Source: DAOUKH01 sp965219875 (GTDB lineage Bacteria > Chloroflexota > Dehalococcoidia > SHYB01). From it: 64,000 nt of DNA. Shown one piece after another: positions 1-7,591 of this stretch. The number at the start of each line of letters is the position of its first letter. The stretch's first letter is position 1. Under the pieces are notes generated by a model. That model did not search any database. It was given only the letters and a program-made list of their open reading frames with translations, and had not been told where the DNA came from. Position numbers and translations under genes: made by a program. The stretch lies in contig CBDCOW010000006.1 of assembly GCA_965219875.1 (NCBI GenBank), forward strand, positions 124,001 through 188,000, read 5' to 3'.

Positions 1-315
1 ACCGCCGGTCTCACCAATTGGGAAGTCTCCAAGCGGCTACAGAAGGCCGGCATCGCGGCCATGCCATCGATGAGCAACCGGATGATCGCCGAGCACCCCC
101 ATCTGCGCGAGCGCGGCGCATTCTGGGAGTGCCCACACCCTGTCATGGGGCCGGTCATCCTGCCGCGCCCGCCCTGGCGCTTCGAGAGCTTCGATACCTT
201 CTTCCGGCGGCCCACCCCCATGCTCGGCGAGCATACCCACGAGGTCATGACCGAGCTCCTCGGCTACTCCGAGGCCGAGACCGCCCGCCTCGACGACCTC
301 GGCATCTTCGTCTAA
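1..315 (+). CDS. CaiB/BaiF family CoA-transferase, C-terminal part (5' end outside the window)
   Basis: The reading frame is open from base 1 and ends at TAA 313-315, so about 104 C-terminal residues are visible and the start lies upstream. The ending, with a proline-rich stretch, GEHTHEVMTELLGYS and a final hydrophobic GIFV, is typical of family III CoA-transferases, whose last helix follows a GEHT motif. These enzymes move CoA between carboxylic acids. The next gene is a second family member 27 bases downstream, so the two probably share a transcript and may form a heteromeric transferase. Substrate is unknown. Confidence 0.85.
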   Translation, partial: TAGLTNWEVSKRLQKAGIAAMPSMSNRMIAEHPHLRERGAFWECPHPVMGPVILPRPPWRFESFDTFFRRPTPMLGEHTHEVMTELLGYSEAETARLDDLGIFV

Positions 316-342
316 GTCCGCCCCGCGGGGCAGGAGGATAAC

Positions 343-1542
343 GTGAGCGACGGCTACAACCTGCTCGAAGGCATCCGCGTCCTCGAAATTGCCCTCGCGA
401 CCCCCAACGCGCTCGGCATGCACCTCGCCGACATGGGGGCCGAGGTCCTCAAGATCGAGGAGCCGCCTGAGGGCGACTACGTCCGTCTCATCGGCGACCA
501 GCTCGCCGGCGCCAGCCTGCTCCACCACCGATGGAACCGCGGCAAAAAGAGCGTCACGCTCAGCCTGAAGACCGACGAGGGCCGCCGCCTCTTCTTCGAG
601 CTCGTCCAGAAGTCGCATGTCGTTGTCGATGGCCTCCGAGCCGGCGCCGTCGACCGGTTCGGCGTGGGTTACGAGGCCGTCAAGGCCGTCAATCCCTCGA
701 TCGTCTGGCTATCGTTCAACGCCACGGGGCAGTCCGGCCCCTACCGCGACCTCGCCACCCACAGCACGGGGTTCGACTCCTACGCCGGCCTCCTCACCCC
801 GTCGATTCGCGACGACGGCCTCGCCACGCTGGGCCGCGAAAACCTCATCGGCATCCAAGCCGCGCCTCTGTACGCCGCGCTCGGCGTCCTCTCCGCCGTG
901 ATCCGCTCCCTGCGCACCGGCGAGGGGAGCCGGCTGGAGACGTCCCACTTCGACGCCTGCGCCGCCTGGGCCGGGGAGGGCGTCGACCGCGCGCTGAACG
1001 GCGTCCCGGGATCGGACGAGGGGATGGGGCCCGCGGTGCGCCATCAGGCCTACCGGACGAAGGACGACCGCTTCATCATCTTCCAGTGCTCGGAGGACAA
1101 GTTCTGGGTGAACTTCTGCGAGAACGTGGGCCGCCCCGACCTTCTGGAAGGGCACGAGCGCAAGAAGGTCTTCTCCCACGCCCGCGGCGACGAGGGGCTG
1201 CGCAAGGAGATCGCCGACATCATTCTCACCAAGACACGCCACGAATGGGTCGATTTCTTCCTCGAACACAACGCGGCGGGCTCCCCGGTCAACGCCCCCG
1301 AGGAGCTCATCGACGACCCGCACTTCCAGTCGCGCGGCATGCTCTTCGATCAGGACTACCCTGATCACGGCACACTGAGATGGCTAGGCTCCCCCCTCAA
1401 GGTCGACGGGCAGGCTTTCTCCACGCCTCACGCGCCGCTCGCCGGCGAGCACACCGCCGAGGTCCTCGCCGGCGTCCTCGGCCTATCGAGCGGGGAGATC
1501 GAAGAGTTGGAGCGGTCGGGGGCGGCCTCCCGGCGGGGCTAA
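343..1542 (+). CDS. CaiB/BaiF family (family III) CoA-transferase
   Basis: This 399-residue protein has the usual family length. It opens with LLEGIRVLEIALATPNALGMHLADMGAEVLKIEEP, the N-terminal Rossmann part of family III CoA-transferases, and ends with the GEHTAEVL motif. It should transfer CoA between an acyl-CoA and a free acid in the cytoplasm. GTG at 343 is chosen because GGAGG lies a few bases upstream. It follows the truncated paralog closely, and tandem family III genes are common where each encodes one subunit or one substrate variant. The substrate cannot be read from sequence. Confidence 0.92.
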   Translation: MSDGYNLLEGIRVLEIALATPNALGMHLADMGAEVLKIEEPPEGDYVRLIGDQLAGASLLHHRWNRGKKSVTLSLKTDEGRRLFFELVQKSHVVVDGLRAGAVDRFGVGYEAVKAVNPSIVWLSFNATGQSGPYRDLATHSTGFDSYAGLLTPSIRDDGLATLGRENLIGIQAAPLYAALGVLSAVIRSLRTGEGSRLETSHFDACAAWAGEGVDRALNGVPGSDEGMGPAVRHQAYRTKDDRFIIFQCSEDKFWVNFCENVGRPDLLEGHERKKVFSHARGDEGLRKEIADIILTKTRHEWVDFFLEHNAAGSPVNAPEELIDDPHFQSRGMLFDQDYPDHGTLRWLGSPLKVDGQAFSTPHAPLAGEHTAEVLAGVLGLSSGEIEELERSGAASRRG

Positions 1543-1549
1543 TAGCTCG

Positions 1550-1592
1550 CCTGGACCTGCCAGGTTAGGGGAATGGGGGCTGCTGCTATAAT
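1550..1592 (+). promoter_or_regulatory. Extended -10 promoter and CCTGG palindrome before the DUF2442/DUF4160 pair
   Basis: A perfect TATAAT at 1587-1592 is preceded by TGC (1584-1586), giving an extended -10. A perfect inverted repeat CCTGG-ACCTG-CCAGG (1550-1564) sits where a -35 box would be, so it could be an operator for autoregulation. The start codon is at 1611, leaving a leader of about 12 bases. Confidence 0.6.
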
Positions 1593-1610
1593 CGGCGGCG
1601 GAGGGCGTGG

Positions 1611-1895
1611 ATGGTTCACCCCGAAGAAGTAGCGGCGCGCGAGGGCTACCGGATATGGCTCCGGTACGACGACGGCGCCTGTGGCGAGATAGATTTGTCC
1701 GACCTCGCAGCAGGCATCGTGTTCGCGGCCTGGAGCGACCGGGCCTTCTTTGAGTCCGTGCGTCTCACGCCGCATCGCTCAATCGCTTGGGGCGAGGAGA
1801 TCGAACTCTGCCCGGACGCCCTGTACATGCGGTTGACAGGCAAGTCTGTAGAGGAAGTCATGCCCGCCGCGCGCGGCTTGACGACTAGTGCCTGA
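1611..1895 (+). CDS. DUF2442 domain protein
   Basis: The 94-residue protein matches DUF2442: a short beta-rich protein with GYRIWLRYDDGACGEIDLSDL near the start, then SIAWGEEIELCPDALYMRL. ATG 1611 lies about 18 bases after a consensus -10 box. Its end overlaps the next gene by 8 bases, so the two are translationally coupled. DUF2442 and DUF4160 genes often occur as neighbours and have been suggested as toxin-antitoxin-like pairs; that role is inference here. No catalytic residue is evident. Confidence 0.8.
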   Translation: MVHPEEVAAREGYRIWLRYDDGACGEIDLSDLAAGIVFAAWSDRAFFESVRLTPHRSIAWGEEIELCPDALYMRLTGKSVEEVMPAARGLTTSA

Positions 1896-2148
1896 GCTCT
1901 CCAGGTTCTACGGAATCGTCATCCGCATGTATTACGCCGACCACGCGCCTCCGCACTTTCACGCGACTTATCAGGGAGAGGAGGCCGTAGTCGCTATCGG
2001 CAGCCTCGCTGTGCTCCATGGACACCTCCCCGCGCGAGCGCACGGTCTCGTGGTTGAGTGGGCATCGCTCCCTCTGCACGAGCTGCGGGAAGCGTGGGAG
2101 CGCAGGGAACACCAGGAGCCCACCGGCGTCATCGACCCGCTGCCGTAG
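1888..2148 (+). CDS. DUF4160 domain protein
   Basis: An 86-residue protein that starts at GTG 1888 inside the end of the DUF2442 gene. The segment SRFYGIVIRMYYADHAPPHFHATYQGEEAVV is diagnostic of DUF4160, with a conserved HAPPHFHA motif that could bind metal or nucleic acid. The family is small, cytoplasmic and uncharacterised. The 8-base overlap with DUF2442 indicates a two-gene unit. A toxin-antitoxin function is possible but is not shown by the sequence. Confidence 0.82.
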   Translation: MPELSRFYGIVIRMYYADHAPPHFHATYQGEEAVVAIGSLAVLHGHLPARAHGLVVEWASLPLHELREAWERREHQEPTGVIDPLP

Positions 2149-2178
2149 ACATCCACTCAGCGGCTCAGACGCTTCCCG

Positions 2179-2973
2179 TCACCCGGCCGTCGTCTGGTCC
2201 CAGAGCTGTTCCCAGCTTGCGACCACTCGGTTCAGGGCCGCCTCGTAGCCCATCTCGCGGTGGTCGTCCGTGATGACCTCGGCCTCGTAGTAGCGGTCGT
2301 AGTTCGCCGCCTCGAGCGCCCGCATCAGGGCGGCGCAGGGGATCAGACCCTCCCCGGGAACGGTGCGGTTCAACGACCGCATCGTCATGGGCTTGTGGTC
2401 GCTCACTTGCACGCTGAAGATGTGCGGCGCCGTCTCGGCGATGGCCTCCAGGATGGCCGGAGTCCACCACAAGTGCCAGAAGTCGAAGACGTACCCCACG
2501 TTGGGGTCGCCGATCTCGGCCACGACTCTGCCGGCGTCGCGCGCGGTGTTCAGGAAGCTCAGGTCTTGACGCAGCGGGTGCATCGGCTCGATGGCCAGCC
2601 GCATCCCGCGTTCACGCGCCAACTCCCGCGATGGCCCAAACTCTTCCTTGAAGATGTCGACCGCGTCCCGCCATGCCGCGGCCTTGCGCCCTCCGGTGAT
2701 CACGTAGACACAGTCGGCCCCGACCGCCGCGGCGAGGTCGAGCGTCGATTCAATCGTCCCCGCATCCATCGCGGCCGGCGAGATCGTGGTGAAGGTCGAG
2801 ACCCGCAGCCCCGAGTCACGCAGCAGCTTCACACCTTCTGCCCGCCCGTGGGTGTCGATGATCTGTGCGCCGAGGCCGATGGCGGGCACGCCCCTGCGGA
2901 CCCACGCATCGACGCACTCCGCCAGGCTCCATCCCCACGTTGTCGCGACGTTGACCCCGAAGCGCGGCTCCAT
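2179..2973 (-). CDS. Sugar phosphate isomerase/epimerase family (xylose-isomerase-like TIM barrel)
   Basis: 264 residues, the usual length for this TIM-barrel family. Visible features include the N-terminal GVNVATTWGWSLAECVDAW, the metal-site region LAIEPMHPLRQD, VGYVFDFWHLWW and the C-terminal YYEAEVI. Conserved Glu, Asp and His at these places bind a divalent metal in xylose-isomerase-like enzymes that isomerise or epimerise sugars, inositols or hydroxypyruvate. It is a single gene convergent with the DUF4160 gene, and nothing nearby indicates a substrate. Confidence 0.85.
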   Translation of the reverse strand: MEPRFGVNVATTWGWSLAECVDAWVRRGVPAIGLGAQIIDTHGRAEGVKLLRDSGLRVSTFTTISPAAMDAGTIESTLDLAAAVGADCVYVITGGRKAAAWRDAVDIFKEEFGPSRELARERGMRLAIEPMHPLRQDLSFLNTARDAGRVVAEIGDPNVGYVFDFWHLWWTPAILEAIAETAPHIFSVQVSDHKPMTMRSLNRTVPGEGLIPCAALMRALEAANYDRYYEAEVITDDHREMGYEAALNRVVASWEQLWDQTTAG

Positions 2974-3015
2974 CGCTTCCCTCCGCCGTTAGGCCCCCAA
3001 GAGACGCCGCGGAGT

Positions 3016-3876
3016 TTACTCCACCGGGGCGGTTGCGAGGTCGCGGCCACGCCGCCATACGAGGCCACGGGACGGCGAGAACAGCAGCGCCAGCGCGAAG
3101 AGCCCGTTGGAGAAGACAACAATCGCCGGCCCGGCAGGCCAATCGAGATGGTACGAGACGTAGAGTCCGCCCAGCACCGATGCCAGCGCGACGACGAGGG
3201 AGACGGCCATGATCCCGATCAGGCGCCGCGCGAGGAGGCGCGCCGCCGCCGCCGGTGTGATCAGCAGCGACAGCACCAGTACGACGCCCACCGTCTTCAC
3301 CGCCGCTACGGTCGTGACGCCCACGAGCACGGGCAGCAGATATTGCACCAGGGTGACCGGAATCCCGGAGGCTGCCGCCATTGTCTCGTCATAGGAGACG
3401 AAGAGCAGCTCCTTGTACAGCAGCGCGACGACGACGAGGACCACACCGGCCACGGCGGCGATCCCATAGATTTCGCCCCAGCTCACGCCAAGCACGTCGC
3501 CGAAGAGAAAGTTAAACAGATCCGTCGTGTAACCCGAGACCTGACTGATGAGAATGAGCCCTAGCGCAAAGCCGAGGGCGTAGATGATCCCGATCGAGGT
3601 GTCGAGGCGGAGGCCGCCCCGGCGGCTGATCCAAGTGATGAGCAGCGACGCGGGCACGATCCACGCGAAGGCGCCCCAGAGCACGTTCCCGCCGAGACGA
3701 AATGACGCCGCCATCCCCACCAGTGCCGAGTGCGCCAGGGCGTCGCCCATGAACCCCAGGCCTTTCAACACCACGTAGGTCCCCACGATCGAGGTCACGA
3801 CGGCGGCCAGCGACGCGGCCAGCAGGGCCCGCCGCATGAACTCGAACTGGAAGGGCTCAACGAAGGCTTCGTACAT
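3016..3876 (-). CDS. znuB: Zinc/manganese ABC transporter permease (ZnuB/MntB type)
   Basis: The 286-residue membrane protein has about eight hydrophobic segments and the ABC-3 permease signature GYVVLKGLGFMGDALAHSALVG-like region near residues 33-55. It forms the channel that brings Zn2+ or Mn2+ across the inner membrane. It is the last gene of a minus-strand unit binding protein-ATPase-permease, 6 bases after the ATPase stop. The Zur-like gene upstream and the operator array suggest zinc over manganese, which is inference. GHALS-type metal ligands are seen but not selective. Confidence 0.9.
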   Translation of the reverse strand: MYEAFVEPFQFEFMRRALLAASLAAVVTSIVGTYVVLKGLGFMGDALAHSALVGMAASFRLGGNVLWGAFAWIVPASLLITWISRRGGLRLDTSIGIIYALGFALGLILISQVSGYTTDLFNFLFGDVLGVSWGEIYGIAAVAGVVLVVVALLYKELLFVSYDETMAAASGIPVTLVQYLLPVLVGVTTVAAVKTVGVVLVLSLLITPAAAARLLARRLIGIMAVSLVVALASVLGGLYVSYHLDWPAGPAIVVFSNGLFALALLFSPSRGLVWRRGRDLATAPVE

Positions 3877-3882
3877 CTTTCC

Positions 3883-4767
3883 CTATGCTCCGTACTCGTC
3901 GTCGTGATCGTGGTGATCGTGGTCGTGGTCGTGATGGATGTGATGTTGCGAGGCGGCGTAGGCCTTGCCGCCCTCGTCCTCGGCGTGGACGTGATGCTGT
4001 GCCGCGTAAGCCTTGCCGTCGACGTGGACCATGAGTAGGTGCTTCCCGAACGCTTCGCTCAAGACGTCCTCGGTCAGCACCTCCTGAGGGGTGCCGAACG
4101 CGAAGACGCCGCCGCCGCGCAGGCAGCAGATGCAATCGCACAGCGTCGAGGCGCAGGAGAGGTCGTGCGTACTCATCAGCACGGAGATTCCTTGCCCGTG
4201 GGCGGTGAAGCCGTGCAGCACGTTCAAGATCTGGTGCTGCGCCGTCGTGTCCAAGCCCGCCATCGGTTCGTCGAGCACAAGCAGGCGGGGCTTGTTCGCC
4301 AGCGCACGGGCGAGCAGGACCCGGCGGCGCTGTCCTCCCGAAAGCTCCCCGATCAAGTTATTCTGCAGATCGGCCATACCGACGGTTTCGAGCGCTTCCT
4401 CCGCGGCCTCCCGGTCGGCCTTTGACGGGCGTCGCAACAGGCCGAGCCCGCCGTACCGGCCCATCAGAGCGACGTCGCCCACGGTGACGGGAAAGTCCCA
4501 GTCCACCAGCTCCATCTGCGGCATGTAGCCGATCACGTCGCGGGCCTCGGACACCGGCGCGCCGAAGACGCGCACCTCGCCCGCGAGCGGCTTCAGCAGC
4601 CCCAGCGCGGTCTTGAACAGCGTCGACTTGCCCGCCCCGTTGGGTCCGATGAGTCCGAAGAACGCGCCATCGTCCACCCGGAGGTTTATGTCGCGGATGA
4701 TGGTGCGGCCTCCGTAGCCCGCCGACACCCCTTGAAGGTCCAGCGCGGGGAGCGTTCCTGTCGTCAT
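3883..4767 (-). CDS. znuC: Zinc/manganese ABC transporter ATP-binding protein with a His-rich tail
   Basis: A 294-residue ABC ATPase: Walker A GPNGAGKST at 41-49, signature LSGGQ at 142-146, Walker B LLVLDE at 162-167, then the switch His in STHD near 201. Residues 249-294 are an added tail with a repeated GKAYAAxHHxH unit followed by alternating His and Asp. ZnuC homologs often have a C-terminal extension, but such a dense His/Asp tail is unusual and could sense or buffer zinc in the cytoplasm. It lies 4 bases downstream of the binding protein gene and 6 upstream of the permease. Confidence 0.92.
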   Translation of the reverse strand: MTTGTLPALDLQGVSAGYGGRTIIRDINLRVDDGAFFGLIGPNGAGKSTLFKTALGLLKPLAGEVRVFGAPVSEARDVIGYMPQMELVDWDFPVTVGDVALMGRYGGLGLLRRPSKADREAAEEALETVGMADLQNNLIGELSGGQRRRVLLARALANKPRLLVLDEPMAGLDTTAQHQILNVLHGFTAHGQGISVLMSTHDLSCASTLCDCICCLRGGGVFAFGTPQEVLTEDVLSEAFGKHLLMVHVDGKAYAAQHHVHAEDEGGKAYAASQHHIHHDHDHDHHDHDDEYGA

Positions 4768-4771
4768 CTCA

Positions 4772-5827
4772 TCACCCCAGTAGCCTTGCGATCTCGTTGG
4801 CGTTGGCGCGCATCATGCTGATGTAGTCCGGTGCCGTTTCGTCGAAGGTTGCCGAGCGAATAGCCCCGATTTCGATGCCGGACTCAGACGCCGCGGATTG
4901 GAGCGCCTCTTGGGCGAACTGCGGCTCGCCGAAGATGGCGGGCAACCCGCTATCTTCCACCTCGTGGATCACTCCCGCGATGTCCCCCGGCGTCGGTTCG
5001 CCGCCGTGGACGCCGACAAAGGCGATCACCTCGAAATCGTATCGGGCGCCGAAGTAGCCGAACGCGTCGTGGAAGCTTACCAGAGTGCGGTGCTCCGCCG
5101 GAACCGCCGCCAGGATGTCGCTGATCTCGGCGTCCAGATCGCGGAGACGCTGAATGTAGGCGTCGGCGTTCGCGCGGTAGCTACCGGCGCGGGAGGGGTC
5201 GGCCTCAATCAGCGCGTCGCGGATACGTTCGACGTAGAAGATGGCCGCGATGGGATCCTGCCAGAAGTGCGGATCGCCGCCGTGGTGGTCATCTTCACCT
5301 TCGTCGCCGTGGTCTTCGCCTTCTTCTCCCTCATCCTCGTCGCCGTGGTCCTCGCCTTCCTCGTCGCCGTGGTCCTCGCCTTCTCCCCCCTCCTCTTCGT
5401 CGCCGTGGTCATCCTCTCCGAGCTCGCGCACGACGAGTTCCATGGGCGTCAGGCCCTCCGAGACCTCGACGAGGATGGACCCGGAACGCCGCGACGACTC
5501 CACGAACCCGACTAAGTCGTCGTCGAGCCCGGAGCCGTTGAGCAGAATGACATCCGCACCGCCCACCTTGATCCCGTCGCTGGGCGTCGTGCGGAAGGTA
5601 TGCGCGTCGCCGCCGCTTGGTATGAGCGACTCCACCGACACCGCCTCGCCGCCCACGTTGCGCGCAAAGTCGGCGATGATCACGGTGCCGGTGATCACCT
5701 TGACCGGCTCCGGCGGCGCGTCGATCGATGGTGCCGGCGTCGCAGTGGGGTCTGCGCCGCCGCACGCCGCGACGGCAAGGATGAGGGTCGTGACTAGGGC
5801 CAGAACTATCAGCGTCGTTCCTCGCAT
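4772..5827 (-). CDS. znuA: Zinc ABC transporter substrate-binding lipoprotein
   Basis: 351 residues from ATG 5827, chosen because AAGGAGGAG lies just upstream; the frame is open further but lacks another ribosome site. A signal peptide with lipobox VAAC puts the lipidated Cys at 22. The cluster A-1 fold is shown by VKVITGTVIIADFARNVGG, SLIPSGGDAHTF, HFWQDP and FHDAFGYF, whose His residues bind metal. A long Glu/Asp/His loop (about 140-190) with repeated DHGDE units is the zinc loop typical of ZnuA. It captures Zn2+ outside the membrane for the permease. Confidence 0.93.
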   Translation of the reverse strand: MRGTTLIVLALVTTLILAVAACGGADPTATPAPSIDAPPEPVKVITGTVIIADFARNVGGEAVSVESLIPSGGDAHTFRTTPSDGIKVGGADVILLNGSGLDDDLVGFVESSRRSGSILVEVSEGLTPMELVVRELGEDDHGDEEEGGEGEDHGDEEGEDHGDEDEGEEGEDHGDEGEDDHHGGDPHFWQDPIAAIFYVERIRDALIEADPSRAGSYRANADAYIQRLRDLDAEISDILAAVPAEHRTLVSFHDAFGYFGARYDFEVIAFVGVHGGEPTPGDIAGVIHEVEDSGLPAIFGEPQFAQEALQSAASESGIEIGAIRSATFDETAPDYISMMRANANEIARLLG

Positions 5828-5848
5828 TCTCAATACTCCTCCTTTTCC

Positions 5849-5921
5849 GATACTTTGTCTCTCTTGTTCGCAGTTTTCGGTACGCTGTATCGTTTGCGTC
5901 CATGGTGCAATACTTTGTATC
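5849..5921 (-). promoter_or_regulatory. Array of three Zur-like operators, exactly 30 bp apart, before znuA
   Basis: Three 13-bp imperfect palindromes occupy 5849-5861 (GATACTTTGTCTC), 5879-5891 (GGTACGCTGTATC) and 5909-5921 (AATACTTTGTATC). The consensus is RATAC-N3-GTATC. Starts are spaced by 30 bp each, close to three helical turns, so all three present the same DNA face. They fill the gap between the fur-like gene and znuA, upstream of the znuA ribosome site. A Fur-family dimer is the likely ligand. Confidence 0.65.
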
Positions 5922-5943
5922 AATACCGTGCAAAAAAGGGGCG

Positions 5944-6384
5944 CTAGTTCGCCGTTGCCTGATGGCGGCACGAGCCGCAGCGCCCGTAGACCTCGAGCCA
6001 GTGCCCCTGCGCGGAGAAGTCAAACTCCGCCGCCTTCTCGCCGAGCACGTCCTCGATCCCGCACCCGGCGAAGTCGGTCGAGCTGCCGCACTCGGTGCAA
6101 ATAAGATGGTGATGGTGCCCGGGGTGGCTCACCTGATAGTGCAGGCTGCCGTCACTCAGAAGCACCCGGCAGACGAAGCCCAACTCGACCATCAGCTTCA
6201 CGTTGCGGTAGACGGTGGCCCTGCCCAACTGGGACAGTTCCTCACAGAGCTCCTCCGCCGTGAAGTGGTCCGTCCGGCGCGCGATGGCCTGGACCACCGC
6301 CCGGCGCGGTTCCGTTACCCGGTGGCCACGTTGCTCCAACGCCTCCACGAAGTCTTCAATGAGCGGATGTCTCGTCAGCGTCAT
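5944..6384 (-). CDS. Fur family transcriptional repressor, probably Zur
   Basis: The 146-residue protein has a winged helix (about 5-80, with GRATVYRNVKLMVELG as recognition region) and a metal-binding half with the HHHH cluster at 90-93. Zn-site cysteine pairs are C96/C99 and C136/C139. Fur-family proteins bind DNA as metal-loaded dimers and repress uptake genes. It sits immediately upstream of the zinc transporter on the same strand, which favours Zur over iron-sensing Fur. A perfect palindrome in its own promoter region suggests autoregulation. Confidence 0.9.
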   Translation of the reverse strand: MTLTRHPLIEDFVEALEQRGHRVTEPRRAVVQAIARRTDHFTAEELCEELSQLGRATVYRNVKLMVELGFVCRVLLSDGSLHYQVSHPGHHHHLICTECGSSTDFAGCGIEDVLGEKAAEFDFSAQGHWLEVYGRCGSCRHQATAN

Positions 6385-6409
6385 CGTTCCTGCGTCTGCC
6401 TGTCAGTAA

Positions 6410-6424
6410 TGATATGTGATATCA
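6410..6424 (-). promoter_or_regulatory. Perfect palindrome before the fur/zur gene, likely autoregulatory operator
   Basis: TGATAT-GTG-ATATCA is a perfect 6-3-6 palindrome, 26 bases upstream of the repressor ATG. Its outer bases TGATA...TATCA match the general Fur-family 15-bp box (TGATAAT-N-ATTATCA). Its inner half-site GATAY-N3-RTATC agrees with the three sites before znuA. Confidence 0.65.
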
Positions 6425-6524
6425 ACGACCAGGCATTCTACAGGCCGTCGTCCGCGTCGTCAAACAGGCGCGCCACCCCTCTCCCACCAGGTTCTTGGGG
6501 TTGGCCTATGGCGAGAGACCGCCC

Positions 6525-6935
6525 CTAAAACGTCAGCACTTGGTCGGCGTCCTCCATCTCCTCGATCATGAAGGAGACGAGCCCCCGCGCCTCGTCGATC
6601 TCGGGGATCAGGTCCTCGCGGGACACGCCGGCGAGAAACATCGACGACGTGCAGGCAAAGAGCTTCACCTCGCCCTCCTCCTTCGCCTCGCGGAAGAGCG
6701 CCGCCACGTCGCTCATCTTCGCCTGCTCCGCCCGGCCCACATATCCCGCGTCGGCAGCGAAGAACGGCGACAGGGGCAGCGATCCGATTCGTTCGCGAGT
6801 CACCGCGGCGGCCGATTCGTCCCGAAAGAGCACGCTCACCGACACGTCGCATAGGACGGCGGCCATGACGAGGCTGGCGACCTGCGCAAGGTTGTTGCTC
6901 GTCCCCGAGGAGACGAGGACCGCGATCTTCTTCAC
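6525..6935 (-). CDS. DsrE/DsrF-like family protein
   Basis: 136 residues with the DsrE-like fold: an N-terminal strand KKIAVLVSSGTSNNLAQVASLVMAAV, then FACTSSMFLAGVSREDLI with Cys95 at the position where the reactive cysteine of this family lies. Such proteins relay sulfur or act as peroxiredoxin-like accessory factors in the cytoplasm. Its start overlaps the end of the TusA-like gene by 4 bases, so the two are coupled and probably act together, as DsrE and TusA proteins commonly do. Confidence 0.85.
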   Translation of the reverse strand: MKKIAVLVSSGTSNNLAQVASLVMAAVLCDVSVSVLFRDESAAAVTRERIGSLPLSPFFAADAGYVGRAEQAKMSDVAALFREAKEEGEVKLFACTSSMFLAGVSREDLIPEIDEARGLVSFMIEEMEDADQVLTF

Positions 6936-7180
6936 GCCGCCTTCTCGATGATCAGGCGGACCAGATCGCCCTCCCGCCGCTCGTCGAGCACCTGGTGGCG
7001 GAACTTAGACGACCACGCCCGGATCTCGCGGCTCTGAAACTCGTTCCCCAGCACTTCCAGCGTCTGCCGCGGGGCGAGTCCGGCCAGCTCGTGCTTCACG
7101 TACTTCAGGCTGCGGCACTCGACCGGGTCGAAATACGAGCGGACGTCCAGCGTGCGGTCCGGGGTGGCTTGCGGCGCCAT
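6932..7180 (-). CDS. TusA/SirA-like sulfur-carrier fold protein lacking the CPxP motif
   Basis: An 82-residue protein with the TusA pattern: LDVR...ECRSLKYVKHELAGLAPRQTLEVLGNE, then EIRAWSSKFRHQVLDERREGDLVRLIIEK. In true TusA the motif CPxP carries the persulfide; here the place reads FDPVEC, with Asp instead of Cys at 18 and a nearby Cys22. Sulfur transfer by Cys22 is possible, or the protein has kept only the fold. It is coupled to the DsrE-like gene. A terminator separates it from the IscA gene upstream. Confidence 0.75.
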   Translation of the reverse strand: MAPQATPDRTLDVRSYFDPVECRSLKYVKHELAGLAPRQTLEVLGNEFQSREIRAWSSKFRHQVLDERREGDLVRLIIEKAA

Positions 7181-7210
7181 CTTGCTCCCTCACGACGCCC
7201 TGGGGCGCCC

Positions 7211-7245
7211 AAAATAAGAAGAAGGCGACTCGCGCCGCCTTCTTC
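7211..7245 (-). terminator. Intrinsic terminator after the IscA-type gene
   Basis: On the minus strand a perfect 10-bp stem (GAAGAAGGCG and CGCCTTCTTC, 8-base loop) is followed by TTATTTT. It ends the IscA transcript before the TusA-like gene. Confidence 0.85.
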
Positions 7246-7261
7246 GAAGGATCGTCTTCGG

Positions 7262-7591
7262 CTATTTGCCGCAGTTACAGTTGCCGCAACCGCCGCCGCC
7301 GGTCTCCATGTTCGGGTTCACGATCGTGAACCCGGAGCGCTCCAGCCCTTCGAGATAGTCGATCTCGGAGCCGTCCAGTATCTGCGCGGTGTCGGGATCG
7401 AGCAGGATACGCAGGCCATCGGACTCGACGAGCGCGTCGTTCTCTTCCTGCGCATGCTCCAACGTCATCATGTACTGCGGACCCGAGCAACTCATCCCAG
7501 TCACGATGACCCTGAGCGAGGCGTCTTCCTCGCCCTGTTCCTTCATGATCCCCTGGATCTTCTGCGTTGCCGTATCGGTGACTGTAATCAT
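7262..7591 (-). CDS. Iron-sulfur cluster carrier, HesB/IscA/ErpA family
   Basis: 109 residues, the usual length for A-type carriers. The family cysteines are Cys35 (MSCSGPQY) and a C-terminal group C102-x2-C105-x-C107 (GGGGCGNCNCGK), a variation on the normal CGCG. It carries [2Fe-2S] or [4Fe-4S] clusters to apoproteins. It is followed by its own terminator, so it is expressed alone, beside the DsrE/TusA-like pair, giving a small sulfur-handling neighbourhood. Sec-containing HesB-like proteins exist, but here the codon is a normal Cys. Confidence 0.92.
   Translation of the reverse strand: MITVTDTATQKIQGIMKEQGEEDASLRVIVTGMSCSGPQYMMTLEHAQEENDALVESDGLRILLDPDTAQILDGSEIDYLEGLERSGFTIVNPNMETGGGGCGNCNCGK

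Noticed and set aside
5209..5412. Lysine/threonine/arginine-rich frame in the znuA acidic loop
   Set aside because: It is the shifted frame of the repeated His/Glu loop of znuA.
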